A DNA stretch of 64,000 nucleotides, taken from positions 24,259,318 to 24,323,317 of the forward strand of contig CM074188.1 in NCBI GenBank assembly GCA_037179385.1. The letters run 5' to 3'. Of the stretch, positions 47,262 to 58,519 are shown piece by piece; positions within the stretch are counted from its first letter, which is position 1, and every line of letters starts with the position of its first letter. The translations under genes were made by a program, and so were the position numbers. This stretch comes from Holothuria scabra. Taxonomy: Eukaryota; Echinodermata; Holothuroidea; Aspidochirotida; Holothuriidae. The notes beneath the pieces are model-generated. The model was not told the DNA's origin. It did not search any database and saw nothing but the letters and a program-made list of their open reading frames with translations.

Positions 47262-47479
47262 CGCTTCTCGGCCTTTTGGCTAAGATTATGTGTAGTGTCT
47301 GTTCTTTTCATCCAGTCTGTAATGGAGCTATACACGACAGACTAATGATGTAAATGTTCTGAGGGCCGTGAGGTTGGTCAAGTGTTGTCCTTCAGTGGAC
47401 GTATCGCTTCTTTGGAAAGCAGTTTAAAGTTTGGTTTCGGCGAACGGCCCTTTTCCAGAGGGTCGGGAGGACTTTAGAA
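47262..47479 (+). mobile_element. SINE-U, full length with 11-bp TSD and U2 snRNA head
   Basis: The head 'cgcttctcggccttttggct' with 'aagattatgtgtagtgtctg' and 'ttctt' matches the first ~45 nt of U2 snRNA almost throughout. The non-U2 body follows ('gaggttggtcaagtgttgtc', 'gcagtttaaagtttggtttc', 'gggtcgggaggactttagaa'). The exact 11-bp repeat aaagattcctt flanks it at 47251-47261 and 47480-47490. Together these show LINE-mediated retroposition of a SINE with a snRNA-derived head. SINEs with snRNA heads are known (SINEU type) but rare. Confidence 0.85.
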
Positions 47480-47547
47480 AAAGATTCCTTACTTTCAATA
47501 AACATCGACGTAACTATGGAAATTATGTGGTCATGACGCTGCAAATT

Positions 47548-47806
47548 TTAAGGTCAGTAGCAGTCCCCAAAACTGATTTTGAAGGCACAGCTAAATATCA
47601 CAACTTTCTTCTTATCTCTCTTCAGACTATATTTCGTAGTATTTTATGACTTCAGTAATTGCATATTCAAGGTAAATCAAACAGTTGTTTCTAAAACTCA
47701 AATTTAAGAGGAAAATGTCGTCACATGACTCTTAACAGCCAATCATGAAACATTACAGTCTACTACACTACTTCAAGTTGGGCCGGTGACTGCTCTTTCC
47801 CTTTAA
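47548..47806 (-). mobile_element. MITE-A, complete, reverse orientation
   Basis: TTAA at 47548-47551 and 47803-47806. Ends 'aggtcagtagcagtcccc' and 'ggtgactgctctttccct'. Interior 'tcacatgactcttaacagcc', 'aatcatgaaacattacagtc'. Confidence 0.82.
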
Positions 47807-48785
47807 TAATTCTATATATAATGTCAGTACTGAAGTTAATTTCTCGTTTGCTTATTTACGTTTTTTTTTACTCATTTCAGTGAATACCTGGAGGAATTTT
47901 CCCACTAGTTCAAGTTTAATTTTTCAAGTTGAAAAATATTTTCTGAAAGGATGAAACAAAATTTTACACAACATTCCATTGTGATCATGCACTATGCGTG
48001 TAAAAATGAACAGTCTATAGAATAATTTAACAGAAGCAATTACAGAAATGTAAAATATAAAGATGAGGGGGTACTTTGTATTTTAAGTAGTTTTATTTGT
48101 ATGAATGTTTATTCATTGACTTCTTGCTGCAGCAATATGATATCACTACGCAATGCTGTTTTTTTTTTAAATTCACTTAAAATTACGGCTCTACATGAAC
48201 GGTAGTTCAAGCACTTATTTGTAATGAAAGATGGTTTATTAGGGGGTTGAGAATAGCACTGTGCAAGATTTCCTTTCTTGCTAGATAGTAAAATGCTATT
48301 TTCAACCAGTCATACCTTCTTAGGAGGACAACTGTTTCAGCCATGGAGAGACCAAGCCTTCTTGAAACCGTTCGCCCTCTAACGGATTAACTTTACCATT
48401 GTCGCAACACATTTTACTATTTCTCGCCTCAGCCCACCTCCCTAAAAGCTCCTCTGTAAGTTATTCTTCATACCCCTCAGTAACCCAGTACCAAACAGTA
48501 TCTGTACCTCATTACGTCATTTGAAATATAACCTAACGTCATACATTTCCCGGCATACATTGAATTACTTACCTTCCCTTACTTCTTCCGATTTTATACA
48601 AAGTAAACGCACTGTCCCTATAAGCGAGGCTTCATTTTGACTTAGCACTTTTGGAACTCAGTTGGCCTCATTCTTGTATCCAAAGGTAAGTACACAACTC
48701 AAGGACCTTTTAGCAGGGTGTTTTTCGGAGGGGATGTGGCTATGGCACGAAAGGTTGGAGGAGGTTAACTAACAATACACGTATA
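47807..48785. other. Intergenic, nothing recognised
   Basis: No gene or shared repeat identified. Confidence 0.4.
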
Positions 48786-48793
48786 CTACATGG

Positions 48794-48975
48794 CAAGGGC
48801 GTAGCCACGGGGGGTGTTGGGGTCAGACCCCCCATGACCCAACCTTGCAATGCAAAAAACACCCAAAAATAGCGGTTTTTGCTCTCTATCCTTGGACTTT
48901 TCCCTCATTTCGTGCCCCAAACCCCCCATGACACCAACCCCTCCCCCTCCCGTGACAATCCTGGCTACACGCCTG
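48794..48975. mobile_element. hAT-type MITE (family H) with perfect 8-bp TSD
   Basis: Ends 'caagggcgtagccacg' and 'cctggctacacgcctg', flanked by the exact duplication ctacatgg at 48786-48793 and 48976-48983. Length 182 bp. The interior ('acccaaccttgcaatgc', 'ctctctatccttggactttt') is the reverse of the 11.6-kb and 54.7-kb copies. Confidence 0.88.
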
Positions 48976-48983
48976 CTACATGG

Positions 48984-49879
48984 ATGAGAGGACACACAAA
49001 GTTTTCGTTTGCCATAACTGTATGTATTGCACTTTTCAATTCGATTTCAAGACCAGGTGGTGAAGTACATCCTGTTATGATTGTTATTGGTTAGAAGTAA
49101 GGGAGACTATTTGACTGAAGGGATTTCGAATTTATTGTACATGAACGTGGAGAAATAATGCCGTGTTCCACTGAGATCGTGAAGTGGTGAAGTGGTGCAT
49201 TTCACCATCACCAGTCTCCAGTTCACCACTTGTGAGAAGCATTCCATTGGTAAAAACGGATACACTATTCTATAGCAGCTATTGTACGTAGCCTGTACGC
49301 TCGTCGTACACGTGGAATGAGACTCTTCGACAGGCAACTCATCATCAAAATTACGGCAGTCTTCTGTGAGTAACATTCAATAACATCAGTCACCAAATTA
49401 AAATGTGATTTGCTTGTTCGCACTTAAAACTTAGACCGACTTGATATCATTTTAGCAGGCTGCAGAGACCGCGGAGACGGGGGGGGGGGGGGCTAGGCGG
49501 GGCTTTAGCCCCCTCACTTTTTTGCTTTGGGCATTTTGCGCCGCCTTAAACTGCATTTTGGGCCGCCTTAAACTGCATTTATTTTATTGGACATATTGGG
49601 GCGCTTCAATGATTAGCTCCCGCACTTCATAATTGGCTCCACGGCCTCCGGGCTGAGGGTAAAATACGAAGGTGTCTCGATTGTTTATCGTCTTTCGCTT
49701 TATATTTCCCCCATTTTGAACTCGAGCTGCTTTAAAAGATCCCAGTTCACAGCGCAGGTTTACCAGTTGCAACAGGACGCTTCTCACCACACGAGTTCAC
49801 AAGTTCAAAGGAACGCTGTATAAGATGAAAGCATAGAAATAGTAATTTATTATGCATATTTTCAGCCCTCTCCTCTTCT
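48984..49879. repeat. Intergenic with G-run and 22-bp tandem duplication
   Basis: 'gccgccttaaactgcatttt' is repeated in tandem at about 49540-49582, just after a G-run and 'gctaggcggggctttagccc'. This may be a decayed hAT-like end. No gene seen. Confidence 0.4.
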
Positions 49880-50352
49880 TTTGTCATAACCCCTTCAATG
49901 GGAAAAAGATACCCAGATGTCCTCCTCGCATTGCGCCAGCCCTCTAACCTCATAAGACTTCTTACCTCCTCCACATCAATTACCCCGGACTCTCAGGGCA
50001 ACACTCCTTGCAACAAAAAACGCTGCGAAATCTGCAAGCACGTTACTACTGAAGAACGTATCAATATCCCTGACATTAATTTTTAGTTATTCCCCACAAC
50101 CATAACTGTGATTCCTGTAATGTTGTATACATTCTATTTTGTAATCTTTGTAAAAAATAAGTTGTACGTCGGTGAAACTGGTGCTGTACTTCCTTTACAC
50201 ACTCTTGGATTCCCAGTAGCGGAGCACTGTAATCTTCCGCACCATTCTATCGAGAATCTTAAAATAATCCTCATTGCAAATAACCTTATTTGCGCTGAAC
50301 AACGAAAGCGTACCGAACTTTTTTGGATAATGAGTCACACATTACACATTGA
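49880..50352 (+). mobile_element. GIY-YIG retroelement (Penelope-like) C-terminal fragment, decayed
   Basis: In one frame: 'DVLLALRQPSNLIRLLTSST', 'GNTPCNKKRCEICKHV', then a stop. It resumes as 'NCDSCNVVYI.FCNLCKK', then after a frame change 'KLYVGETGA' and 'PVAEHCNLPHHSIENLKIIL' with 'QRKRTELFWI'. Cys-rich 'PC...RC..C.H' followed by 'C..CNVVY...C..C...YVGETG' is the usual arrangement before and at the start of the GIY-YIG endonuclease of Penelope-like elements. A stop, a frameshift and loss of the central part of the domain show it is dead. Confidence 0.78.
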
Positions 50353-50502
50353 ATCCTTTAGTTTCCAGATGTATTCACTGAGTGCAGTTGCGTTTCTTTT
50401 GTCTTTGTGTTTGAAGCTAGACTTGTGGGCGGTGTATCTTGTTTTGAATGTGTTCTCTGTTAGACCAATGCACTCAGTGAATACATCTGGAAACTAAAGG
50501 AT
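50353..50502. repeat. Perfect 34-bp inverted repeat around 82 bp
   Basis: 'atcctttagtttccagatgt' through 'gagtgca' (50353-50386) is the exact reverse complement of 50469-50502. The right arm belongs to the coding part of the next retroelement fragment (residues ALSEYIWKLKD), so the left arm is an inverted copy of that fragment's start. Confidence 0.85.
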
Positions 50503-50700
50503 TCGGATGTAGAACACTCCGTAAAATGAAAAACTTATGAACAAAGCCCGAGCATACTCCACATCCTCTAAAACTTGTAATCTCTGTCTGGAAGAAAAGT
50601 TCTTCATTATACTCAAACCTTCCTTAGCAACCCTAAATAAAAGAAACGAAGTGATAAGCTCTTGTAGACACAGGAACAAACATCTACTGTGTAATTATTC
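50469..50700 (+). mobile_element. Second GIY-YIG retroelement C-terminal fragment
   Basis: Encodes '[20 protein letters not shown]', then after frame changes '[19 protein letters not shown]', '[20 protein letters not shown]'. This is the stretch that follows the GIY-YIG core in a distinct retroelement lineage ('ELSKYIW.LKD...C.LCL.EK..I......LNKR.E.IS.CRH.NK'). Stops and frameshifts are present. Confidence 0.75.
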
Positions 50701-51012
50701 TAATACGTAATGTAACTTGGCTCGCTGTAGACCGTTCTTGCCTGTTCACAACGAACACGGAACGAACACGTGCTTTAAAACGGACACGTTCAAAAGCAGC
50801 GAACACATATGTATTTAACGTTATTGACATCATTCTGCTTCAGGCTTCTGAGGAGTGAGGACCTACATTATTGGCCCTTACGAAACAGTTCTGTAAAGCT
50901 TTGTTGTAAGAACTTATTGCAACCTTCTCAATATTACAGCTCCCTTCACAGGGCTGAGCATTTTACCATTGCCTGGTTGACATAATTAATTATTATTTTT
51001 TACTATGACGGT

Positions 51013-51046
<34 letters not shown>

Positions 51047-51054
51047 CATATATA
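50701..51054. other. Intergenic ending in a (TA)n microsatellite
   Basis: The TA run spans about 51012-51054. Nothing else was recognised. Confidence 0.5.
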
Positions 51055-51101
51055 AATCAAATTGGTAAAGCTGGAAAATTTGGCTGAGGTGGAAAAATGA
51101 T

Positions 51102-51175
51102 GTTGACTCCACCGGGATTCGAACTCGGGACCTCCGCTTTCTAGTGCGGACGCTCTAACCACTGAGCCATGAAGC
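51102..51175 (-). other. tRNA-like sequence (SINE head or tRNA pseudogene), unit 1
   Basis: Read on the minus strand, it folds as a cloverleaf: acceptor GGCTTCA/TGGAGTC (with two G-U pairs), D arm GCTC..GAGC, anticodon stem TCCGC/GCGGA, T arm around TTCGAAT. The A-box-like TGGCTCAGTGG and B-box GAGTTCGAATCCC are intact. The anticodon loop has 8 bases (ACTAGAAA) instead of 7, so a working tRNA is unlikely. The sequence continues downstream as a SINE-like tail. Confidence 0.6.
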
Positions 51176-51468
51176 CAAGTTGGTTTGGCCTTTGTTCAAA
51201 TGACAGATGAAGCAACTCGCAATTCACCTCCTGAGCAGGCGCCTAATTTTTGGAACAGCACTAGTTCTCGTTTGACGCAAGCCCAACCAAAGATCAAAGT
51301 TGATGCTATCCAGCTGGACACAATTGTTTATTCGCCAGCGGATCTCCGAAGAGATACAGAAACCTGTGAAAGCAGAGATGAAGTGAAAATAAACGCTGGC
51401 GACAACTGCGTGGAATATATAAATCAAATTGGTAAAGCTGGAAAATTTGGCTGAGGTGGAAAAATGAT

Positions 51469-51543
51469 GTTGACTCCACCGGGATTCGAACTCGGGACCT
51501 CCCGCTTTCTAGTGCGGACGCTCTAACCACTGAGCCATGAAGC
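51469..51543 (-). other. tRNA-like sequence, unit 2
   Basis: Duplicate of the unit-1 cloverleaf with one extra G in the variable region. The anticodon loop is again 8 bases. Confidence 0.6.
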
Positions 51544-51782
51544 CAAGTTGGTTTGGCCTTTGTTCAAATGACAGATGAAGCAACTCGCAATTCACCTCCT
51601 GAGCAGGCGCCTAATTTTTGGAACAGCACTAGTTCTCGTTTGACGCAAGCCCAACCAAAGATCAAAGTTGATGCTATCCAGCTGAACACAATTGTTTATT
51701 CGCCAGCGGATCTCCGAAGAGATACAGAAACCTGTGAAAGCAGAGATGAAGTGAAAATAAACGCTGGCGACAACTGCGTGGA

Positions 51783-51820
51783 ATATATAATAATATATAT
51801 ATATATAATAATATATAATG

Positions 51821-51913
<93 letters not shown>

Positions 51914-51926
51914 ATATATATGCAGA
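51783..51926 (+). repeat. (TA)n(TG)n compound microsatellite
   Basis: A TA-rich run to about 51882, then a TG run to about 51911, then a short TA stretch. Confidence 0.95.
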
Positions 51927-54504
51927 CAGTACTGTTTCGACCTTGTTATTAGGTCTCCTCCGTGGCGCTTAGAGTAGATTTCAAGACGGAATTATATATA
52001 TGTATATTGACGAAATAGTTGACTGTGGGTGATTAAAACAGAAAGTACGGTACCCTTTAATCGTATTGGTTACACGTATCAACGATCTTCGCTCTTCACC
52101 GACAGAAAATCCAGCAATTTTCTTGAGAAAGTGTAGTAAAAAAAGTTGATCATTGTCAATTTCATTAAAAGTTTTAAGACACAAATATGGCAATGTCGCA
52201 ACCTTTAGACTCTAGTTTCTCAGTGTCACAACCCAAACCCGTTCCATGTAACAATCTTGTTTACGCGTTTCTTGCACACCGTTTGTGCTATTCTATAGCA
52301 GTTTAGTACTTAGCGTCTCTGTATTCAAGATAAATTTTGCAGAACCGAAAATAATATAAAATAATTATCAGCAAAGTTTTATCGATCTGCTTACATGGGA
52401 GGGGAGTATAGCATACACTCATTTTAATGCCGCGTACATTCCGGAAAGGACCGTGATAGCGTGACTGTCTTTTAAGATGTTGTTTCACGGCATGGCATGA
52501 CATCCATGACACGTTGAAACCACGGTCATTATTAAAGTCCGATGTAAATTGTTAATTTGCAAGGTTTGTCGTTCATGCTTATCACCAAGAGTGGTTGGTT
52601 AAAGTCACTGCTTATAGATGTGCCTACAGCAGTTGCATTTAGCCGTCTGGGATAAGCTATATTTCTGCAGTCAGATGGCGATTAGTCTACTGCTGGAATT
52701 GTTTGGGTTGAGCTACTAACGGTTATGCCTGGTAATGTTACTAAAGTAAATATGAAGGGCATTAGAGAAAATATTTTTAAGGTGTTATTTGGAGCCATGA
52801 ATCCAACTTGTAGACGATTTCGGAGTATCAAGTGATGGTCTGATTTTAGTCAGTCATAACTGGGGTCTATCGCCTTTTAATCTTTCAGTTTATTTGCCTA
52901 CCGGTACAGTGGATGACTGTACACTGAATTGTATCTTGATTCCCTCAGTTTCAATGAATATGAGGGTTGAAATTCATGTAGACAACAGATGAAAACTTTT
53001 TAAGGCCAATTGACCCCAGAAATGGCTGCCTACAGTCACTTAAAACAAGCGTTGATCGCATTCGTCTATAAGTCACCAATCAGGATGTAAAAAAAATCAC
53101 ATTCGACCATTCGTCTGTGGCACTTAGCATTCTTCATATCGTCGGGATAAACAGATAAACAGATACTCCTTCCTCTGCGACACTTCTAAAATATGAGTCT
53201 TATTTATAAGATTGTGGGATCACTCTTTTAAATCTATAAAAATGTTGGAAGCGTTAAGGCTGTCTTCACTAACATTAAGACTTCATGTTATTACACGAAA
53301 AATAGGGGAACAAATAGTATGTTCTGAGCGTATTTGCAATGTGTCTGTTTGTTTTCCATACATCCACATATGGCAACGAATTATTGAGCTCGTTTATTGG
53401 TAGTATAACATTCTTGTTGAAAGCTGGCCAGATGGAGCATATAACAAGCCTACTTGTAATTTGAAATTCCGTGACCTCATACTGGTCACTTGTTCAGCAG
53501 TACTAGTAGGCTCTATTTCGTAGTATATTTTTACAGCGATATTTTAAGTCCAAGGAAAGAGGTTTTGCACTAGGCGATCGTTTGAATTTGAATGTTATTT
53601 TTACTATATAACAACATATAGTTTTGTGTATAAAAGACACCAGCATCGGTGTAGATGATTGCAAATATGCTCCATCGTACATGTTTATCAGTATGTAGAC
53701 GACTTCAATTTTGTTGGCATACATAGGTGTTGGACCTAGGATAAAACGTAGTCCATTAATCACAGCATTTCGAAGAAGTGTGGTGAACGTTTCGTCTAAT
53801 TTATTTTCCCGTCCACTGGTTGAGATCTCTCACTGGATACCAAAAGCATCTTGATATAAGGAGAGCTGCTTTGTGACACTCAAGTTTATATTTGTAACTC
53901 TGAGTTCATCAATTTAAGATAGTGGTATTTATTTATTTGTTATCAGTAGAAAGCAGCTTATTTTACTAATAGGACGAACCGGGCTTTGTAAATCATTCAA
54001 GATAATGACAAACATAGAATGCTTCGATACCAGACTACCTAAAGCCTACAGGTACAGGAATGACTAGCGACTGAAGGGTTTGCAGTACACGAATACTTAC
54101 ACACGCACACACATACTTGTAAAAGACACACGCACACATACAAGATCGCTTACCGAACGTTTTTGTAAATTTTGGGTATATTCTGTAATTTGTTTGTCTA
54201 TATGTACACTTTTTTTCTCGAAAAATATGCACGATGGCAAGATATGCTTGAAATTAACGTTGTATTGATACAAACTCCAATGTCTCCTATTTAGGCTATG
54301 TTATATGCTAATGGATCTGTTGGTGAATATTTGTAACACTTTTTGTTGATGTAATACTAGATTAGTAAAATTTGAAATTCTAACAGGGTCTGAGGGCTGT
54401 TTGTGGAATATGCAAAAATTTCATTTTCTTTTCATTAAACGGTTTCAAAACATTATATTTCAGACTTTGCCTTGGCAGCGGGAAGAACCAAAGAGTAAAT
54501 CCTT
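51927..54504. other. Intergenic, nothing recognised
   Basis: About 2.6 kb with only unrecognised frames up to 86 codons and a short CA-rich stretch near 54095-54140. Confidence 0.4.
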
Positions 54505-54975
54505 TCACCCAAACTACAATCTTTGTAGTAGTTCACAGAAGTTATCAATTGCCAAGCTGGCACACCGTAATTGACAGTTAGTCACAAAAATGCAGACTAT
54601 CCAAGTTCATATTAAACGGCATGTACTGTACTGAGGGTGTGTTGATTACGCATTTGGGTCTCGTATAGTCACCACGAAGCACAGTAGCGTGGCAAGGATT
54701 CTGTCGGGGGAGGGGGGGGGGCGACATGAGGGAAAGGTCTAAGGATAGAGAGTAAACACCGAAATTTTAGGTGTTTTTTGCATGGAAGGTCGGATCATGG
54801 GGGGAGGGTTCCAACCCCCAAAACCACACTCGTGGCTACGCCACTGATGAAGCTCTTAACTGAAATTGTGTCTGGACAATTGAGTCTGAGGATGAACTCA
54901 CAGACACATGTGGGAGGGCTTAAGTAAGTAGGTTAGGAGAATGTTGTTTGGGTGAGAAGATCGGGGCTTTAGTTG
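54505..54975 (-). mobile_element. MITE-B interrupted by a hAT MITE
   Basis: Left part 'tttcacccaaactacaatc' to 'gtcaccacgaagc'. The right part resumes at 54847 with 'atgaagctcttaactgaaat' and ends 'gttgtttgggtgagaagatc'. Joined, they follow MITE-B order. Confidence 0.7.
54682..54846. mobile_element. hAT-type MITE (family H) nested in MITE-B
   Basis: Ends 'cagtagcgtggcaagg' and 'cgtggctacgccactg'. The flanking 8-mers acgaagca and atgaagct match at 6 of 8. The interior matches the 11.6-kb copy ('gacatgagggaaaggtctaa'). Confidence 0.75.
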
Positions 54976-56037
54976 CCTTTCATAATCAAGGCTCCGGTAT
55001 CACGTCATAATGTGCTATTAAGCACCCCTTGATAAATACTAAGTGAGTTCGGCGAATTCGTTCTGGGGGCTATGCACATGCGCACATCCTCCGAATCGTT
55101 GAGATAAACAAACCAATCTCGCACCTACAAATACAATTTCCAAAATTTGAGTTGGAATTTAAACGTGATGACGTGCTTATTTAATCTATCTAAATCCTAA
55201 GGAGGAATCTTAGGTGCCGTGTCGTGCGGTGGACTGTGCCCACCAGATTGCCTTTTGTTGTAAAAATTTGCGTTTTAATTAGCCGTTATAGGGCTGAGAT
55301 CCATATTTTCGTTCGGGTTGGTCGCGACACTTAGATGTATGCTTGGTGATGTATGCATGTACTGCACGAAAACAAGCGAACGCCGTACATTATGCGTTGA
55401 GCTTGATTTCTGTCTCTCAGGCTGTGCCCCTCAGTTATTTGCGTTAACCAATTACCGAACTCGCTTATTCAGTTACTAGAAAGGACAAATGTGTACATAC
55501 GATTTTAACTTTATAGGTTGTCGAGAATGCAATTAACCCGGGTTTCTTGTGGAACAATGGCTTTCTCGTGATTTGCCATCGGTATCTAAACATATGTACA
55601 TTATCTTGATAATGCAGGATTATGCAATTCACAATTGAAATTTGACAGCATAAACTCTCGACAAAAACTACCTGGTAAGTGCAAACTAAAAGTGTCATCT
55701 CATTTAAAATGTTTTAAACATTTGCATTTCATAATATCACGAATATCTGATGTCTTTGTTTAGCTAACCGTTACAAAGTATAGCGACAGTTGGTATAAGA
55801 CTTCAGTTCCTGCATGAGGCACCGTTGTTCGTATAAAAAACCGGCTCTTACGGAATCTGCTTTAACTAATCAGGAGGATAATGCCGAAAAATGAGATGCA
55901 CTGCATTACATAAATTACAACCATTAACTTGTTTGGATCGCATTTATTAATTATTTTGCTTTGCAAATTTGCCTTGATATTAAGTGCGTGACAAACTGTG
56001 AAGAAGGATGCGTGTCGTAGCAACCCCCCCCCCCCCG
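54976..56037. other. Intergenic, nothing recognised
   Basis: No gene or shared repeat identified. A C-run lies at 56023-56036. Confidence 0.4.
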
Positions 56038-57430
56038 GGTGTATCACCACTAAATGTTATAACAACACTAAATGTTATACCCACCGTATATGCTATAAAA
56101 ATTAACGCTAACTGTTATATTAACAGTAAATTTTATACAATTTAACGCTAAATGTAATAAACGACTCACCAATGTTTCATAAATTAACGCTAAATGTTAT
56201 ACCCACCGTAAATGTTATAAAAGTTAACGCTAAATGTAATAAATCGGACTCGTCCTAATGTAATAAAAATCAACGTTAAATGTAATATTTTTTTTTCATT
56301 TTTCATTCAACAGTGAAGAAGAAAGGGAGGTTTAAAATCACGAGTTTTGGGGCATGTATCTGCATGTGATACAATGCTTGATTCTATATACAGATATACT
56401 TCTCAAGTTCTCAGCAATGCTATATTTGAAGGTTTATTCAAGGAAATGGTGAACTTTGGGAAATGTTTTCATGTTGTATCCCTTGTAAATGATGCATTTA
56501 CGCTGGGGTAGACATCGCATATGGGAGTATATCCATGTGTGTGCGCGCATATGTATTTATGTTTGAGTGTGTTACCTGGCCTTGTATCCACGGTACGTTG
56601 ATAAGGCGTGGTCAGATAGGTCACACCCGATAGATACAGTAGTTTTTGCATTTATATGACAGCAACACCACTCTCATTACATATTCGAGCTCTAGTTTTT
56701 GAACTCCTCGAAGTACAACAGTCTGTTGTCAAGATTATATTAACGCAGCCACATGGAAGTTGGAGGGGTTGGGTTTGAGTATGGGCCTCCTCCACCCTTT
56801 GCCGGAATTTTTCCATTAAAGAGAGAGAAAACTGATAAACGAGAGACAGTATTGAGAAGAAATGTGTGGAAATGGATGAGGTACGCTTCGGGGTGTGGTG
56901 AGGTTCAACTTAGGTAATAGAAGGAGTACACGACGCCACCTTTTCCCCTCCCCACGCCCAGGTTACAATGATACACTCGAAGAGTACCGTACCATACTGT
57001 AATATTAACATGGCACGTCATTGGGGGCTGATCAGGGATGGTTAAAGATGGAGGAAGTCATTTGGAAATGACCACCGCTCTCCTGCGATTAGTTAGCCTA
57101 AATCGAGGCGGCATTTGGTGCAAATATTCCTAGTTTTTTTCAATTCAATGATATAATGCATTTCATTAGCCAGATGATGTGCATGTCATCAGGTGTTACC
57201 ATCGATAGCACCGGTCGGAGCGAGTGTAACACTGTAAAGGATCAAAAGTATAGGATTATTACATTTAGCATTGATTTTTATTACACTTAGTGTGAGTCCG
57301 ATTTATTATATTTAGCGTTAGCTTTTATAATATTTACGGTTAACATAAAATTTAGCGTTAATTTTTAAAACATTTACGGTGGATATAACACTTAGCGTTG
57401 TTAGGCCTATAAAATTTAGCGGAGATACCC
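56038..57430. mobile_element. Foldback-type transposon with internally repetitive arms
   Basis: The left arm (56038-56290) consists of many variants of 'ttaacgctaaatgttata'. The right arm (57250-57430) consists of their reverse complements ('ttataatatttacggtt', 'aaatttagcgttaattttt'). The termini mirror each other: 'gtatcaccactaaatg' at the left and the complement of 'ttagcggagatac' at the right. The interior (56291-57249) has no recognised coding. Total about 1.4 kb. Confidence 0.75.
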
Positions 57431-57789
57431 CCAGTGGCGTAGCTACTGGGGGCAGGGGGCAAGTTGTCCCCCCCCCCGGAAAATAATTTGGGGAAATTTG
57501 ATGAATTTGGAGAAATTCAATGAAATGACATGCCCTTTTCCCATTTCTCAAAATTTTTGTTAGAATAAGAGATTGTGAGACATTTCTCATTCATAATTCG
57601 TATTTTCATTCGAAAAATTAACCCAGATTTCGTCAGTGTCGCATGAACCGGCCCGACTCGCGTTCCACAGAAATGTCCTCGCCGCGCGGCAGATTGAACG
57701 TTCTCTTGAATACGCACGGCACGAGTGCATTCCAGTGCACAGGAAGTTGTTATTCAGGACATTAACAACAGCTGAAACAGTACGGTACA

Positions 57790-57826
57790 ACCAGGGAGTT
57801 GCTAGAAACTCTGGCAACTCCCTGGT
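57790..57826. repeat. Small hairpin, perfect 13-bp stem
   Basis: 'accagggagttgc' (57790-57802) and 'gcaactccctggt' (57814-57826) are exact reverse complements around an 11-nt loop. Confidence 0.8.
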
Positions 57827-58519
57827 ACACTGCAAGGTTGTTAACCCGAACTTTGGAATTGATCACCTTGTACACAGTGTCTGGGTTGGACACTTTGGGA
57901 ATCCATGGAAAGAATGTAAAAACTGACAAGTCACTAACGTAGACCCCGAGGTAATACTCTCCTACACTAGTAGCGGGTGGGTTTTAAACTATACCGATTT
58001 TACTCTGTGTAAATTACAATTCATGGGGCTGAAACATGCCATGGCTTACGATTAACGTAACGTTAGTCTAGAAATTAGAATGTAAGGCCACACAATTTTT
58101 CAAAAAATTTCAAAGGGGAAGGATTGTCTCTGCAAGGCCCCTCAGTGAGAACACAATTTGTTTAATCCCTACAAATAAACAATTCCATCAAATTCCAATT
58201 TTTACTTTAAAAAGGTAGCCTCTGTATCCAACTGGTGGCACCGATTGCCTCTAAGGATACCTACCTCTTTAAGAATATTTAAAAGGTAGGGCCCACCCCA
58301 TAGACCCCTTCCTCGGCCGGCATAGACTTACAAGACGGGGAAAGGGGAGCGGAGGGTGTTCAGATGCGGGGAGAAATAGTGTTGCAGCTATAAGGCAAGA
58401 GCTGTTAGGGATAAAATCATTAAAAGATGGGAGTTCGTCCAGTCACAGAAAATTTCATCAATTCAGCGGATCCTTAATTTAATCAAGTTAGATAGTTAGT
58501 TTTTCAAACAAAAGCCAAA

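Larger units (their letters stand above)
51055..51789. repeat. Recent 367-bp tandem duplication containing a tRNA-like sequence
   Basis: Unit 1 starts at 51055 and unit 2 at 51422 ('aatcaaattggtaaagctgg'). By eye they differ only by one inserted C (near 51507) and one G/A change (51318 versus 51685), so the duplication is recent. TA-rich DNA lies on both sides. An open frame in each unit (MAFVQMTDEATRNS...) has no known domain and is not called a gene. Confidence 0.88.

Noticed and set aside
51102..51175. Working tRNA gene
   Set aside because: The anticodon loop has 8 bases and the sequence is embedded in a duplicated SINE-like unit.
51055..51789. CRISPR array
   Set aside because: Two long tandem units in animal-type DNA; there are no short regular repeats with unique spacers anywhere in the window.
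51185..51972. Open frames beginning MAFVQMTDEATRNS in each duplicated unit
   Set aside because: No known domain. They overlap the end of the tRNA-like region, and the second runs into a TA/TG microsatellite.
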